Program-made: the position numbers and the translations under genes
Notes under the pieces: generated by a model
The model's input: only the letters and a program-made list of their open reading frames with translations
The model's database searches: none
What the model was told of the DNA's origin: nothing
Shown: positions 8,214-16,873 of the stretch, in pieces
Position numbering within the stretch: the stretch's first letter is position 1
How the letters are laid out: each line of letters starts with the position of its first letter
Origin: Lachnospiraceae bacterium
GTDB taxonomy: Bacteria > Bacillota > Clostridia > Lachnospirales > Anaerotignaceae
Reading direction: 5' to 3'
DNA length: 59,376 nt
Assembly: GCA_910576545.1 (NCBI GenBank)
Contig: CAJTKM010000020.1
Location: 1 to 59,376, forward strand

Positions 8214-9875
8214 ATGAAAAAAGGTTCCTCAAGGAATAGAAGAAAGGCCCCGCCGCGCAGGGAGGCTCAGCCCCGGAGGGAAGCCCGGCCGCCCAGCCGT
8301 TACCCTGTGCGGGATAATGTATATAGCTTCGAGCAGGAACGGCAAAGAAAACAGCGGCAGGTACAGACGCGGAAATCTCAGGGCTATCCGCCGCCAGCCG
8401 CAACTGCAAAAAAACAGAAAAAGCAGAGGAAAAAGCGTAAACGCGCGTATATGGTAATGCCCCTGCTGATTTTTGCGATGATTGCGCTCTATTTATGCGG
8501 GCAGATATTCCTGCTGGCGTCCAAAAAATCGGAAATCAATGTGGAAACAGTGGAATATGGCAGCATTACCGCGCCCCAGCTGCATACTGGGCTGATTGTG
8601 CGGGATGAATACGTCGGGACAAGCACCCGTTCCGGACAGCCGTTTTATCAATACTCTCAGGGGGATTATGTGATGAAGGGCGCGGCAGTCTGTACCGTCA
8701 AGGATACGGATTCTACGGACGTTCTGGAGGGCAAGCTGGACGCGATTGACCTGGATATTCTGAAATCGCAGAAAGCGCGGACAGACCTTTCCGTTTTTTC
8801 GGAGGATATTGCCCGTCTGGAGGATAATATCACCCGTACAGTGGATACATATGCCGGACGTTCCATGAAATCAAATGTTTCTTATATGTATACCATGAAA
8901 AGCCAGGTAAGTTCCTTTATGGATCAGCGGAATGAAATCTGGCTGACGGAAAATGTGGACAGCCTTTCCCAGCTGACGCAGGAAAGAAGCTCCTACCAGC
9001 AGCAGCTGGCGAAAAGCATGAGTTCTATCAATACACAGGAAAGCGGCATACTTTGCCTGAGCTATGACGGGCTGGAGGAAACACTTACGCCGGATACGCT
9101 GGAAAGCATTACGGAAGCGCAGATTGGCGGCACAGATACGGAGTATATCTCCAAAGCCAAGACGGTGGCGGAGGGTGATCCGCTGTTTAAGATTGTTTCC
9201 AGCAATAAGTGGTATATTGTTGCCTTTCTGCCTGTACAGGATACGCTGGGCTGGGAAAAGGGCGATACACGTTCGCTGGATATTGTGACGGAGGAAGAAA
9301 CCCTGCGCGTAAGCGCGTTGGTGGAAACCATTGAGCAGGGTGAGGAAAAAACGAAGGTTGTATTTTCCAGCTATGAATATATGGAGAGCTTTATGGAACG
9401 GCGGACGGTTTCCTTCAGCCTGAAAAACAAGGCAGTGGAAGGTCTGAAAATTCCGAATGACGCCATTGTGGAAAAATCCCTGCTGCGTATCCCTCTGAAT
9501 TGTATCGTAGAGGGCGGCGTGAGCAAGGGCGTAATGCTGGCAAACGGTGAGAAGGGACGTTTCCTTGAAGTGACAGTCGTTGCTTCGGATGAGGAAAACG
9601 CCTATGTAGAGCAAAATAACGGCACATTGAAAACAGGGGACGTTATCCTGATTGGCGAAGGCGAAAACGCGGAACGCTATACGGTTTCGGATTTGGCATT
9701 GCAGACAGGGGTATACGTTGCCAACAGTTCTATGGCGCGGTTTGTAGTTGTGGAAATTGTAGAGCAGAATCAGGAATATGCCATCGTGAAGGCGGGGCAG
9801 AGTACCGGTCTGCAACCATATGACACGATTGTTTCCGATGCGAAAAACGTAACGGAAGGGCAGAGTATATATTGA
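8214..9875 (+). CDS. HlyD-like membrane-anchored protein next to the division cluster
   Basis: A 553-residue protein of the HlyD / membrane-fusion type. About 75 very basic, proline-rich residues face the cytoplasm, one membrane helix spans about 79-101, and the rest is extracellular with a barrel-sandwich start (VEYGSITAPQLHTGLIVRDE), a helical hairpin and later beta domains. The start is the ATG at 8214, 6 bp after AGGAGGA; an upstream frame to 8037 has no ribosome site. Firmicutes of this group often carry such a gene beside yggS and sepF. No transporter ATPase or permease is adjacent, so a role in efflux is not supported here; a role at the cell envelope or division site is an inference from position. 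Confidence 0.75.
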   Translation: MKKGSSRNRRKAPPRREAQPRREARPPSRYPVRDNVYSFEQERQRKQRQVQTRKSQGYPPPAATAKKQKKQRKKRKRAYMVMPLLIFAMIALYLCGQIFLLASKKSEINVETVEYGSITAPQLHTGLIVRDEYVGTSTRSGQPFYQYSQGDYVMKGAAVCTVKDTDSTDVLEGKLDAIDLDILKSQKARTDLSVFSEDIARLEDNITRTVDTYAGRSMKSNVSYMYTMKSQVSSFMDQRNEIWLTENVDSLSQLTQERSSYQQQLAKSMSSINTQESGILCLSYDGLEETLTPDTLESITEAQIGGTDTEYISKAKTVAEGDPLFKIVSSNKWYIVAFLPVQDTLGWEKGDTRSLDIVTEEETLRVSALVETIEQGEEKTKVVFSSYEYMESFMERRTVSFSLKNKAVEGLKIPNDAIVEKSLLRIPLNCIVEGGVSKGVMLANGEKGRFLEVTVVASDEENAYVEQNNGTLKTGDVILIGEGENAERYTVSDLALQTGVYVANSSMARFVVVEIVEQNQEYAIVKAGQSTGLQPYDTIVSDAKNVTEGQSIY

Positions 9876-9953
9876 CGCCGTATCTGTGGAGGGAAGCGGG
9901 CGGCAGGTAAGGCAGAATGCTGAAAAATTTGCTTAGAAAGAAGGCAGGGAACC

Positions 9954-10673
9954 ATGAGTATCAGTGAAAATATAAAGGCAGTAGAGGCAAAGGTCGCTGC
10001 GGCGGCGGAGCGGAGCGGCAGAAAGCGGGAAGATATCCTGCTGCTGGCGGTGAGCAAGACAAAGCCTGTGGAAACCATACGGGAGGCTGTGGAGAGCGGT
10101 TTGCTTGCACTGGGGGAGAATAAAGTGCAGGAGATTATGGAGAAATATGAGCCGATGGCGGCATACGCGCCGGAGGGCGAAAGAATCCACTGGCATCTGA
10201 TTGGACATTTGCAGACAAATAAGGTAAAATATATCATAGACAAGGTGGATATGATTCATTCTGTGGACAGCCGGAAGCTTGCTGATGAAATCGAAAAGCG
10301 GGCGGCGGCTGCCGGAAGGGTCATGGATATCCTGGTCGAGGTCAATATGGCGGATGAGGAAAGCAAGTTCGGCGTGAAGCCGGAGGAAACCGAGGCTTTC
10401 CTGCACGAGCTTGCCGGAATGGAGCATATACGGGTGCGCGGGCTGATGACAGTGGCGCCTTTTGTAGAAAATCAGGAGGAAAACAGAGAATATTTCCGGC
10501 AAATGAGGGAATTACTGGTTGACATGAACGCGAAAAAAATTGATAATATAGAAATGGATATGTTGTCAATGGGAATGACGGGGGATTATGAGGTCGCGAT
10601 AGAAGAAGGTGCAACCATTGTCCGTGTAGGAACCGGAATATTTGGCGAAAGGATATATCCGGAACGCGGATAA
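9954..10673 (+). CDS. yggS: YggS/YlmE-type PLP homeostasis protein
   Basis: A 239-residue PLP-binding protein (PLPBP family) that in other bacteria buffers pyridoxal phosphate and affects amino-acid pools. It is a single TIM-barrel domain. The PLP lysine is in LLAVSKTKP (residue about 37); HWHLIGHLQTNKVKY and the phosphate-binding LSMGMTGDY and IVRVGTGIFGER near the end are all present. It precedes sepF, the usual ylmE-sepF order of Firmicutes division clusters. The ATG at 9954 has GGCAGGGA upstream. Nothing looks degenerate. Confidence 0.94.
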   Translation: MSISENIKAVEAKVAAAAERSGRKREDILLLAVSKTKPVETIREAVESGLLALGENKVQEIMEKYEPMAAYAPEGERIHWHLIGHLQTNKVKYIIDKVDMIHSVDSRKLADEIEKRAAAAGRVMDILVEVNMADEESKFGVKPEETEAFLHELAGMEHIRVRGLMTVAPFVENQEENREYFRQMRELLVDMNAKKIDNIEMDMLSMGMTGDYEVAIEEGATIVRVGTGIFGERIYPERG

Positions 10674-10754
10674 AACGCATTCGCCGGTAAAACGGCAGGA
10701 ACGCGTGCGGTTGGGAGAGAAAAACGATTAGGACTTCTGGGAGGAATTAGAACA

Positions 10755-11288
10755 GTGGCTAAAATATTTGACAGAATGAAAGACTTGATGTTCGGCGAAT
10801 ATGAGGATGATGAGGACGATTTTTATGAAGATGATGATTATATGGATGCGCCGCCAAGATCTTCCAGAGAGAGGGACTCCTATTCCTCCGGATATGGCTT
10901 GCGTGATACGGAATATTCCGCGCCTGCGCCGAGAAAATCATCTTCGGCTGGGAACAGGAATAATCCTCAGGTTTATAGCATCAACACGAATGTGCAGATG
11001 CAGGTGGTCATAATCAAACCGGAATGTTATGAGGACGCACAGGAAATCTGTGACCAGATTAAAACAAAGCGTCCTGTTGTGGTGAATCTGGAAAAGGTGG
11101 AATATCCCATTGCCCAGAGAATCATGGACTTTTTGAGCGGAACCTGCTATTCCCTGGAAGGCTCCATTCAGAGGGTCGCAAATAATATCTTTATCATCGC
11201 GCCGGAAAATGTGGATATTTCCGGTGACTTCAAAGAGGAACTGAAAACAAAAGGCGTTCTCCTTCCATGGATGAGCAACGGCAGATAA
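10755..11288 (+). CDS. sepF: Cell division protein SepF
   Basis: SepF binds FtsZ and the membrane and helps organise the septum. The 177-residue protein has an N-terminal amphipathic helix (MAKIFDRMKDLMF) for membrane binding and an acidic linker (residues about 15-75, rich in D, E and S). The C-terminal globular domain opens with VVIIKPECYEDAQEI and ends IFIIAPENVDIS. Translation starts at a GTG (10755) after GGGAGGAATT. It is followed 12 bp later by yggT, so they are cotranscribed. Confidence 0.95.
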   Translation: MAKIFDRMKDLMFGEYEDDEDDFYEDDDYMDAPPRSSRERDSYSSGYGLRDTEYSAPAPRKSSSAGNRNNPQVYSINTNVQMQVVIIKPECYEDAQEICDQIKTKRPVVVNLEKVEYPIAQRIMDFLSGTCYSLEGSIQRVANNIFIIAPENVDISGDFKEELKTKGVLLPWMSNGR

Positions 11289-11300
11289 GGTGGTAATCAT

Positions 11301-11588
11301 TTGAATAATTTACAGGCATTATTGCTCCACGCGGTAGATATATTTTTTTACCTGCTGGAGATGTTGATTTTGGTACGTATTCTGTTGTCATGGATCGTAG
11401 GCTATCAGGGTGGCTCTGTCATGCGCCTGCTTTACAACCTGACAGAGCCGATTTTGCAGCCTGTGCGCAACATGGTGGATAAGTCGCCTTTGGGCGGCGG
11501 CGTTGGGCTGGATTTTTCCCCTGTTTTCGCGCTGATTCTGCTGCGGCTGGTGAAAGCCCTGCTGATGGCGTTGATACAAATGGTATGA
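11301..11588 (+). CDS. yggT: YggT family small membrane protein
   Basis: A 95-residue integral membrane protein of the YggT family, usually encoded between sepF and ylmH. Two hydrophobic hairpin-forming segments (about 10-30 and 68-92) flank a polar loop with the conserved NLTEPILQPVRNM. It starts with TTG at 11301 following TAAGGTGG, an unusual but plausible start since no ATG lies nearby in frame. The exact function is unknown; membership of the division cluster suggests an envelope role. Confidence 0.88.
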   Translation: MNNLQALLLHAVDIFFYLLEMLILVRILLSWIVGYQGGSVMRLLYNLTEPILQPVRNMVDKSPLGGGVGLDFSPVFALILLRLVKALLMALIQMV

Positions 11589-11643
11589 TGATATACTGAT
11601 GGTATGACAATGTACCGATGTGGAATCTATCAATGGTGAATCA

Positions 11644-12435
11644 ATGGATAAAAAAGCGTTATTGAAAAGTATTCCGGAGGGAGAGGAACGGCTGCTGTTC
11701 GCGAAAGCGTTGGATCAGGCGTATTTCTGCATGAAGCGGCGGGAGCCTGCCTTTACGGATTTTATGGACAGGGCAAAATGCGGACGATTTGCGGAACGCC
11801 TGCGGAATGTGGGAGAGTTTCGGACCGTACTTTTTGGAGGCATGGAGGACTGTGAGCGGCTGATGCTGGGTTTCTGTGCGCCGGAGGAAGAACTCCTGCC
11901 GGAACAGTTTCCGATTTGTGCAATACGGATTCGGCGGAAAAATAAGAAATTCGGTCAGTCCGGACTGAGCCACAGGGATTACCTCGGCTCTCTGCTGGGG
12001 CTGGGTATCGACAGGGGAAAGCTTGGCGATATTCTGGTTTCGGAAGACGAGGCTGTCTGTTTTGCGGCAGCGGAAATTGTTCCATACATATGTACAACGC
12101 TGGAACAGGTTTCCAAAACGGCAGTAGTCGCAGAGGAATGTGAAGCGGACGGGGCAGAGTTTGCCAAAAAGACGGAAACAAAGCGTATTACAGTGGCTTC
12201 GCTGCGGCTGGATGCTGTGGCCGGAGAGGTGTTCCACCTTTCCCGTGCGAAGGTGCAGGGGCTGATTGGCGCGGAAAAAGCTGCTGTCAACTGGGCAGCT
12301 GTGACAAATGCGTCCCATCTGCTGAAAGCGGGAGATACGGTTTCCCTGAGAGGCTTCGGGCGATTCCGAGTCGGCGAAGCCGGAGGGCGGACAAAGAAGG
12401 ACAAGCTTGTGCTGGAAATAGAACAGTATGTATGA
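11644..12435 (+). CDS. ylmH: YlmH RNA-binding protein (S4 domain)
   Basis: A 263-residue protein with an N-terminal mixed domain and a C-terminal S4 RNA-binding domain (residues about 180-255, with SLRLDAVAGEVFHLSRAKV and AGDTVSLRGFGRF). YlmH proteins act on ribosome or peptidyl-tRNA quality control in Firmicutes. The start is taken at the ATG at 11644 because it gives the typical family length; a GTG at 11620 would add 8 residues. Neither has a strong ribosome site. The gene ends 16 bp before the divIVA GTG and its tail overlaps the divIVA leader. Confidence 0.9.
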   Translation: MDKKALLKSIPEGEERLLFAKALDQAYFCMKRREPAFTDFMDRAKCGRFAERLRNVGEFRTVLFGGMEDCERLMLGFCAPEEELLPEQFPICAIRIRRKNKKFGQSGLSHRDYLGSLLGLGIDRGKLGDILVSEDEAVCFAAAEIVPYICTTLEQVSKTAVVAEECEADGAEFAKKTETKRITVASLRLDAVAGEVFHLSRAKVQGLIGAEKAAVNWAAVTNASHLLKAGDTVSLRGFGRFRVGEAGGRTKKDKLVLEIEQYV

Positions 12436-12451
12436 TAAAGGAGGTTTTTTC

Positions 12452-12946
12452 GTGATTACACCGAACGATATTGCAACCAAGGATTTCAAAAAGGTGGCAG
12501 TAGGGTATTCCCCGGAGGAGGTTGATACCTTTCTGGACGACATTTATGTAGACTATGAAAGGCTTTACCGGGAGAGCCAGAACCCGAAGGAACAGCCGAA
12601 ACCGGCAGAGCCGGTCGAAACGGCGGCTGGGGCGGCACAGTATAAAAATCTCGAAAAAACTCTGGAACGGACGATTGTGCTTGCGGAAACAGCCGCGGAG
12701 GAAATGAAAACCGCTGCGAAGGCGGAGGCGGAGCAGATTGTGAAAGAGGCAAGGCTTCAGGCGCAGGAGCTGCTGACGGCGGCAAGAATGAAATCCTATG
12801 AACTGGAACAGGATATTGACGCGCTGCAAACACGCTATGAACTGATGAAAACACGCGTGAAGCTGCTGCTTTACGCGGAAATCGAGCTTTTGGATAAAAA
12901 CGAAATACTGGCGGAGAAGGAAGAAGCCGCCCTGGAAGAGAAATAA
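12452..12946 (+). CDS. divIVA: DivIVA domain cell-pole/septum protein
   Basis: A 164-residue DivIVA-family coiled coil that recognises curved membrane at septa and poles. The N-terminus (ITPNDIATKDFKKVAVGYSP) is the membrane-binding domain with the conserved GY turn, followed by VDTFLDDIYVDYERLY. The rest (about 70-164) is a long charged coiled coil. It starts at GTG 12452, 7 bp after AAGGAGG. It is shorter at the C-terminus than some relatives but shows no sign of truncation. Confidence 0.93.
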   Translation: MITPNDIATKDFKKVAVGYSPEEVDTFLDDIYVDYERLYRESQNPKEQPKPAEPVETAAGAAQYKNLEKTLERTIVLAETAAEEMKTAAKAEAEQIVKEARLQAQELLTAARMKSYELEQDIDALQTRYELMKTRVKLLLYAEIELLDKNEILAEKEEAALEEK

Positions 12947-13065
12947 AAACAGAAGGGCTGTGGGAATATTCCTGCGGTTGTTTCATCCGTGCCTCGTAGC
13001 TTGCTGCGGGGTATTTGATTAGATAAAGAAAAGCTGGATTTATTTGGAATGACGAGTAAAGGACG

Positions 13066-13581
13066 ATGGATATGTGGATATGGCCCGCGGCGGCAGCCGC
13101 GATTTTGATTTTGCTGGACCAGGGAACAAAACTGCTCGCGCTGGAATGGCTGAAGCCCATCGAGAACGCTGTTGCGGTTCCGGGGCTGCTGGACCTGACA
13201 TTCGTGGAAAACAGGGGCGTGGCGTTCGGCATGTTTTCCGGTCAGAGATGGCTGATACTGGCTTTGACGGGTGCAATCGTTGGCGTTCTGGTCTACTATT
13301 ATAAAAAACTGCCTGCCGAAAAGGAATACCGCTGGGTGCGGTGTGCATTGGTGATGATTGTTTCCGGCGCGGTGGGGAACATCATTGACCGTATTTTCCG
13401 CGGGTATGTGGTGGATTTTTTTGACTTTGCGTTTATGGACTGGTATGTGTTCAATGTTGCGGATATTTATGTTGTGCTGGGTGTAATCTGGCTGATTTTC
13501 CTGATGCTTTTTGTAATCAAGGACGAGCCGGCCGCAGACCCTCACGCAGAGCCGGACGGAGAAAAGAAAAAAGGGGACTGA
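13066..13581 (+). CDS. lspA: Lipoprotein signal peptidase (SPase II)
   Basis: LspA removes signal peptides from prolipoproteins in the membrane. The 171-residue protein has four membrane helices (about 5-22, 62-80, 90-105 and 132-155). Signature motifs are present: DQGTK early, FVENRGVAFG, and the two catalytic aspartate regions GNIIDRIFRGYVVDFFDF and FNVADIYV. The C-terminal tail is charged. The ATG at 13066 is used. It precedes an rluD-type gene by 6 bp, the common lspA-rluD pairing. Confidence 0.96.
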   Translation: MDMWIWPAAAAAILILLDQGTKLLALEWLKPIENAVAVPGLLDLTFVENRGVAFGMFSGQRWLILALTGAIVGVLVYYYKKLPAEKEYRWVRCALVMIVSGAVGNIIDRIFRGYVVDFFDFAFMDWYVFNVADIYVVLGVIWLIFLMLFVIKDEPAADPHAEPDGEKKKGD

Positions 13582-13587
13582 GCGGCT

Positions 13588-14505
13588 ATGGAGTATTTTA
13601 CATTCGCGGCGGAAAAAGAGGACGCCGGACAGCGGATTGATGTATTCCTTGCGGAAAATCTTGAAAACCTTTCGCGCAGTGGTGTACAGAAACTGCTGGA
13701 GCAGGGGCATATCCGTTTGAACGGCGGCAGCGCGAAAGCAAATACGCGTCTGCGGGAAAAAGACGTAATGGACGTGGAGATTCCGGAGGTCAAAGAAACG
13801 GAGATACTGCCGGAAAATATTCCGCTGGATATATTGTATGAGGACGAAGAGGTCATTGTTATCAACAAGCCGCAGGGCATGGTGGTGCATCCCGCGCCGG
13901 GGCATACCTCTGGCACACTGGTAAATGCCCTGCTGTTCCATTGCGGGGACGAGCTTTCCGGCATCAATGGGGAAAAACGTCCCGGCATCGTCCACAGGAT
14001 TGATAAGGATACTTCGGGCGTGCTGGTTGCAGCAAAAACGAATGCCGCGCATCAGTCGCTGGCGGCACAGCTTGCAGAGCACAGCATTACCCGTAAATAT
14101 AATGCCATCGTGTTCAATGGCTTTACGGAGGATGAGGGCACTGTGGACAGGCCTATTGGACGAAATCCGCAGGACAGAAAGAAAATGGCAATCACCGAAA
14201 AAGGCGGACGGCGTGCTGTAACGCATTACAGGGTGCTGGAACGGCTGGAACGGTTTACGCTGGTAGAAGCGCAGCTGGAAACAGGACGGACACACCAGAT
14301 TCGCGTGCATTTGACAAGCATTGGACATCCGCTTTTGGGAGATTTGGTCTATGGGCCGAAAAAACAGCCCTTTTCACTGGCAGGGCAGACGCTCCATGCC
14401 AGAATACTGGGCTTTCAGCACCCCGCTACGGGGGAGTATATGGAGTTTGAGGCGATATTGCCGCCTTATTTTGAAACGCTGCTGGAACGGTTGCGGCAGA
14501 AATAG
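13588..14505 (+). CDS. RluA/RluD-type pseudouridine synthase
   Basis: A 305-residue pseudouridine synthase that should isomerise uridines in 23S rRNA. An N-terminal S4 domain (about 12-75, RIDVFLAENLENLSRSGVQ) precedes the catalytic domain, whose active-site motif HRIDKDTSGVLV (about 136-147) contains the catalytic Asp. GRTHQIRVH and the LLGDLVYG loop support the RluD subfamily. The start is the ATG at 13588. It is likely cotranscribed with lspA and with the pyrB-like gene 10 bp downstream. Confidence 0.93.
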   Translation: MEYFTFAAEKEDAGQRIDVFLAENLENLSRSGVQKLLEQGHIRLNGGSAKANTRLREKDVMDVEIPEVKETEILPENIPLDILYEDEEVIVINKPQGMVVHPAPGHTSGTLVNALLFHCGDELSGINGEKRPGIVHRIDKDTSGVLVAAKTNAAHQSLAAQLAEHSITRKYNAIVFNGFTEDEGTVDRPIGRNPQDRKKMAITEKGGRRAVTHYRVLERLERFTLVEAQLETGRTHQIRVHLTSIGHPLLGDLVYGPKKQPFSLAGQTLHARILGFQHPATGEYMEFEAILPPYFETLLERLRQK

Positions 14506-14515
14506 GAGGGAAAAT

Positions 14516-15445
14516 ATGCTGTTAACAAGAAAAGATTTTTTTGGACTGCGGGATATGTCCGCGCAGAATATTCGCTACATATTGAATACTGCGGAAACGA
14601 TGAAGTATATTCTGAACCAGAAAAATAAAAAATCACCCCATTTGCAGGGAAAATCGGTCATTATACTGTTTTATGAAGCCAGCGCGCGGGCAAAGCTTGC
14701 TTATGAACTGGCGGCGCAGCATTTGAGCGCGAACGTGGTGGATATGACAAATTCCATTCACTCTATTGAAAAGGAAAGTTTACAGGATATGGGACAGCTG
14801 GTAGACCAGATGGGCGCGGATTTCATCATACTGCGTCATCCGATGGCAGGCGCGCCAAGACTGCTGGCGGACTGCGTGAACGCTTCTGTCGTTAATGCAG
14901 GGGACGGGTTCAACGAAAACCCCGGACAGTCCCTGCTTGACCTGCTGACAATCAAAGAGCAGAAGGGCGGCTTTGAGGGGCTGAAGGTGGCGATTGTGGG
15001 CGACTTGCTGCATAGCCGCATCGCGAAAAGCAATATCTGGGGGCTGACGAAAATGGGCGCGGATGTCTGTGTTTCGGGTCCGCCGACGCTCCTTCTGCCG
15101 GATATTGAAAAATTCGGTGTAAAGGTGTATTACGATGCACGGGAGGCTGTCAATAATGCTGATGTTATCCTGACGACGCGTATGCGCATGGAAACACAGG
15201 ACAAATCTTTCCTGCCTTCCCTTGACGAATATAAACGGCTGTTCCGCGTGGACGATTCTCTCCTGCGCTATGCCAAAAAAGACGCCATTGTCATGCATCC
15301 GGGACCGATACAGCGGGGCATTGAAATCTCCGCACGTGTAATTGACAGCAAACGCTGCATTATCAATGACCAGATTGCCAACAGCGTGGCGGTGCGCATG
15401 GCGATTTTGTATATTCTTTCTCAGATTGGGGGCGGTATGCAATGA
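14516..15445 (+). CDS. Aspartate carbamoyltransferase-like protein with altered active site
   Basis: A 309-residue protein with the full ATCase catalytic-chain fold. The carbamoyl-phosphate motif STRTR reads SARAK here (residues 56-60), losing both threonines. The loop normally HPTQ reads NPGQ (135-138), replacing the active-site His. RVQ reads RMR (222-224). Other active-site positions are kept: K86, R107 in LRHP, R168 in HSR, and MHPGP near 260. Carbamoyl phosphate and aspartate binding should be weakened, so normal ATCase activity is doubtful. The start is the ATG at 14516, preceded by AGGAGGG. Its stop overlaps the start of a pyrC-like gene that is also altered. Default annotation would call it pyrB, but the substitutions argue against assuming that function. 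Confidence 0.85.
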   Translation: MLLTRKDFFGLRDMSAQNIRYILNTAETMKYILNQKNKKSPHLQGKSVIILFYEASARAKLAYELAAQHLSANVVDMTNSIHSIEKESLQDMGQLVDQMGADFIILRHPMAGAPRLLADCVNASVVNAGDGFNENPGQSLLDLLTIKEQKGGFEGLKVAIVGDLLHSRIAKSNIWGLTKMGADVCVSGPPTLLLPDIEKFGVKVYYDAREAVNNADVILTTRMRMETQDKSFLPSLDEYKRLFRVDDSLLRYAKKDAIVMHPGPIQRGIEISARVIDSKRCIINDQIANSVAVRMAILYILSQIGGGMQ

Positions 15446-16713
15446 AAACACTGCTGAAAAACTGCCGGATTGTCGGCTGCGATTATGAGCGGGATAAACG
15501 GATGGATATTTACGTTGCGGACGGCGTAATTGAAAAAATCGGTGAAAACCTGACGATAGAGGGCGTGAAGACGCTTGATGTCGGCGGACATGCGGTTTTG
15601 CCGGGGCTGATTGACATGCACTGCAATATCTGTGACCCGGGGCATGAGTACCTCGAGGATATCAATACAGTTTCCCACAGCGCAATACGCGGCGGTTTTA
15701 CAACGATTACCTGTGAGCCAAACACACAGCCCGCTATCGACAATAAAACGGTAGTGGAATATATCGTATCCAAATCCAAGGAAAACTCCCTTGTAAATAT
15801 TTATCCATATGGCAGTATGTCTATCGGGTGTAAGGGGGAAATCATGGCAGAGATTGGTGAAATGCACGAAGCTGGTATTGTCGGCATATCAGACGGCGAT
15901 GAATTTACAGATTCCGCTGCTTTTCTGCGGAATGTTATGAAGTATTCCAAAATGTTCGATCTGCCGGTCATTACCCACTGCGAGGACAGGGGGCTTTCCG
16001 GTGTGGGCGTGATGAACGAGGGTTATACCGCTTCCTGCCTTGGCCTTTCGGGAATGCCCAGAGAGGCGGAGGAAATCATCGTAGCGCGGAACCTGATTCT
16101 TGCGGAGCATAGCGGGGCAAGGCTGCATGTCACGCATGTCAGCACGAAAGGCTCCGTTCAGTTGATACGCGAGGCGAAAAAACGCGGCGTGACTGTGACC
16201 TGCGATACCAGCCCGCATTATTTCCTGTTGACGGAAGAAGCGATAGGCGAATATGACGCTTTGGCAAAGGTGAACCCGCCGCTGCGCACCAGAGAGGATG
16301 CGGAGGCAATCATAAAAGGTATTGCGGACGGGACGATAGACGTAATTGCGACGGGACACAGCCCCACAAACCTGACAGACAAACATAAAGAGTTTGATAA
16401 CGCAGTGTACGGCATTTCTTCAATGGAAACGACGTTTGCGCTCTGCTATACGCATCTGGTGGCGACAGGCGTAATTTCGGCGGAAAAGCTGGTAGAAATG
16501 ATGTCAAAAAAACCTTCTGAGATTCTGCGGCTGTATAATAAAGGCTGCATTGCTGAAGGAAAGGACGCAGACCTCATTGTCGTGGATACTAAGGAATGTT
16601 ATCGCATTGACCCGGAACATTTTGCGTCAAAGGCAAAATTCTCGCCCTTTGCTGAGCAGGAGGTGCGCGGAAAGGTGCTGTATACTATGGTCAGCGGGAA
16701 AATGCTGACATGA
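15442..16713 (+). CDS. Dihydroorotase-like protein lacking metal ligands (pseudo-DHOase)
   Basis: A 423-residue amidohydrolase-fold protein of the type I dihydroorotase group. The metal motif HxHxR reads HCNIC (60-64), so the second His and the substrate Arg are lost. The catalytic IATDHAPH reads IATGHSPT (302-309), losing the key Asp (G305). Retained positions are the bridging-Asp position (D151), H179 in THCED, H232 in THVST, and NPPLR (278-282). It should bind metal poorly and is probably not an active dihydroorotase. Inactive PyrC' in Pseudomonas has a similar length and serves as an ATCase partner, which is the closest known parallel. It overlaps the pyrB-like gene by four bases (ATGA), so a joint complex is likely. 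Confidence 0.85.
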   Translation: MKTLLKNCRIVGCDYERDKRMDIYVADGVIEKIGENLTIEGVKTLDVGGHAVLPGLIDMHCNICDPGHEYLEDINTVSHSAIRGGFTTITCEPNTQPAIDNKTVVEYIVSKSKENSLVNIYPYGSMSIGCKGEIMAEIGEMHEAGIVGISDGDEFTDSAAFLRNVMKYSKMFDLPVITHCEDRGLSGVGVMNEGYTASCLGLSGMPREAEEIIVARNLILAEHSGARLHVTHVSTKGSVQLIREAKKRGVTVTCDTSPHYFLLTEEAIGEYDALAKVNPPLRTREDAEAIIKGIADGTIDVIATGHSPTNLTDKHKEFDNAVYGISSMETTFALCYTHLVATGVISAEKLVEMMSKKPSEILRLYNKGCIAEGKDADLIVVDTKECYRIDPEHFASKAKFSPFAEQEVRGKVLYTMVSGKMLT

Positions 16714-16873
16714 AAACAAGGCGGACTGTACGCCTGAATGGCAGGGTTGACAGCCGCTTATTCTGCGTGGTTGCGCGCGAAATTTGTATTTTCCTGCGAA
16801 AGGGATGGAATTCCTTGCAGGGTGCGGGACAGAGTCCTACAATCTTTAATCTTAAAACGAGGTGGAAGAACGA

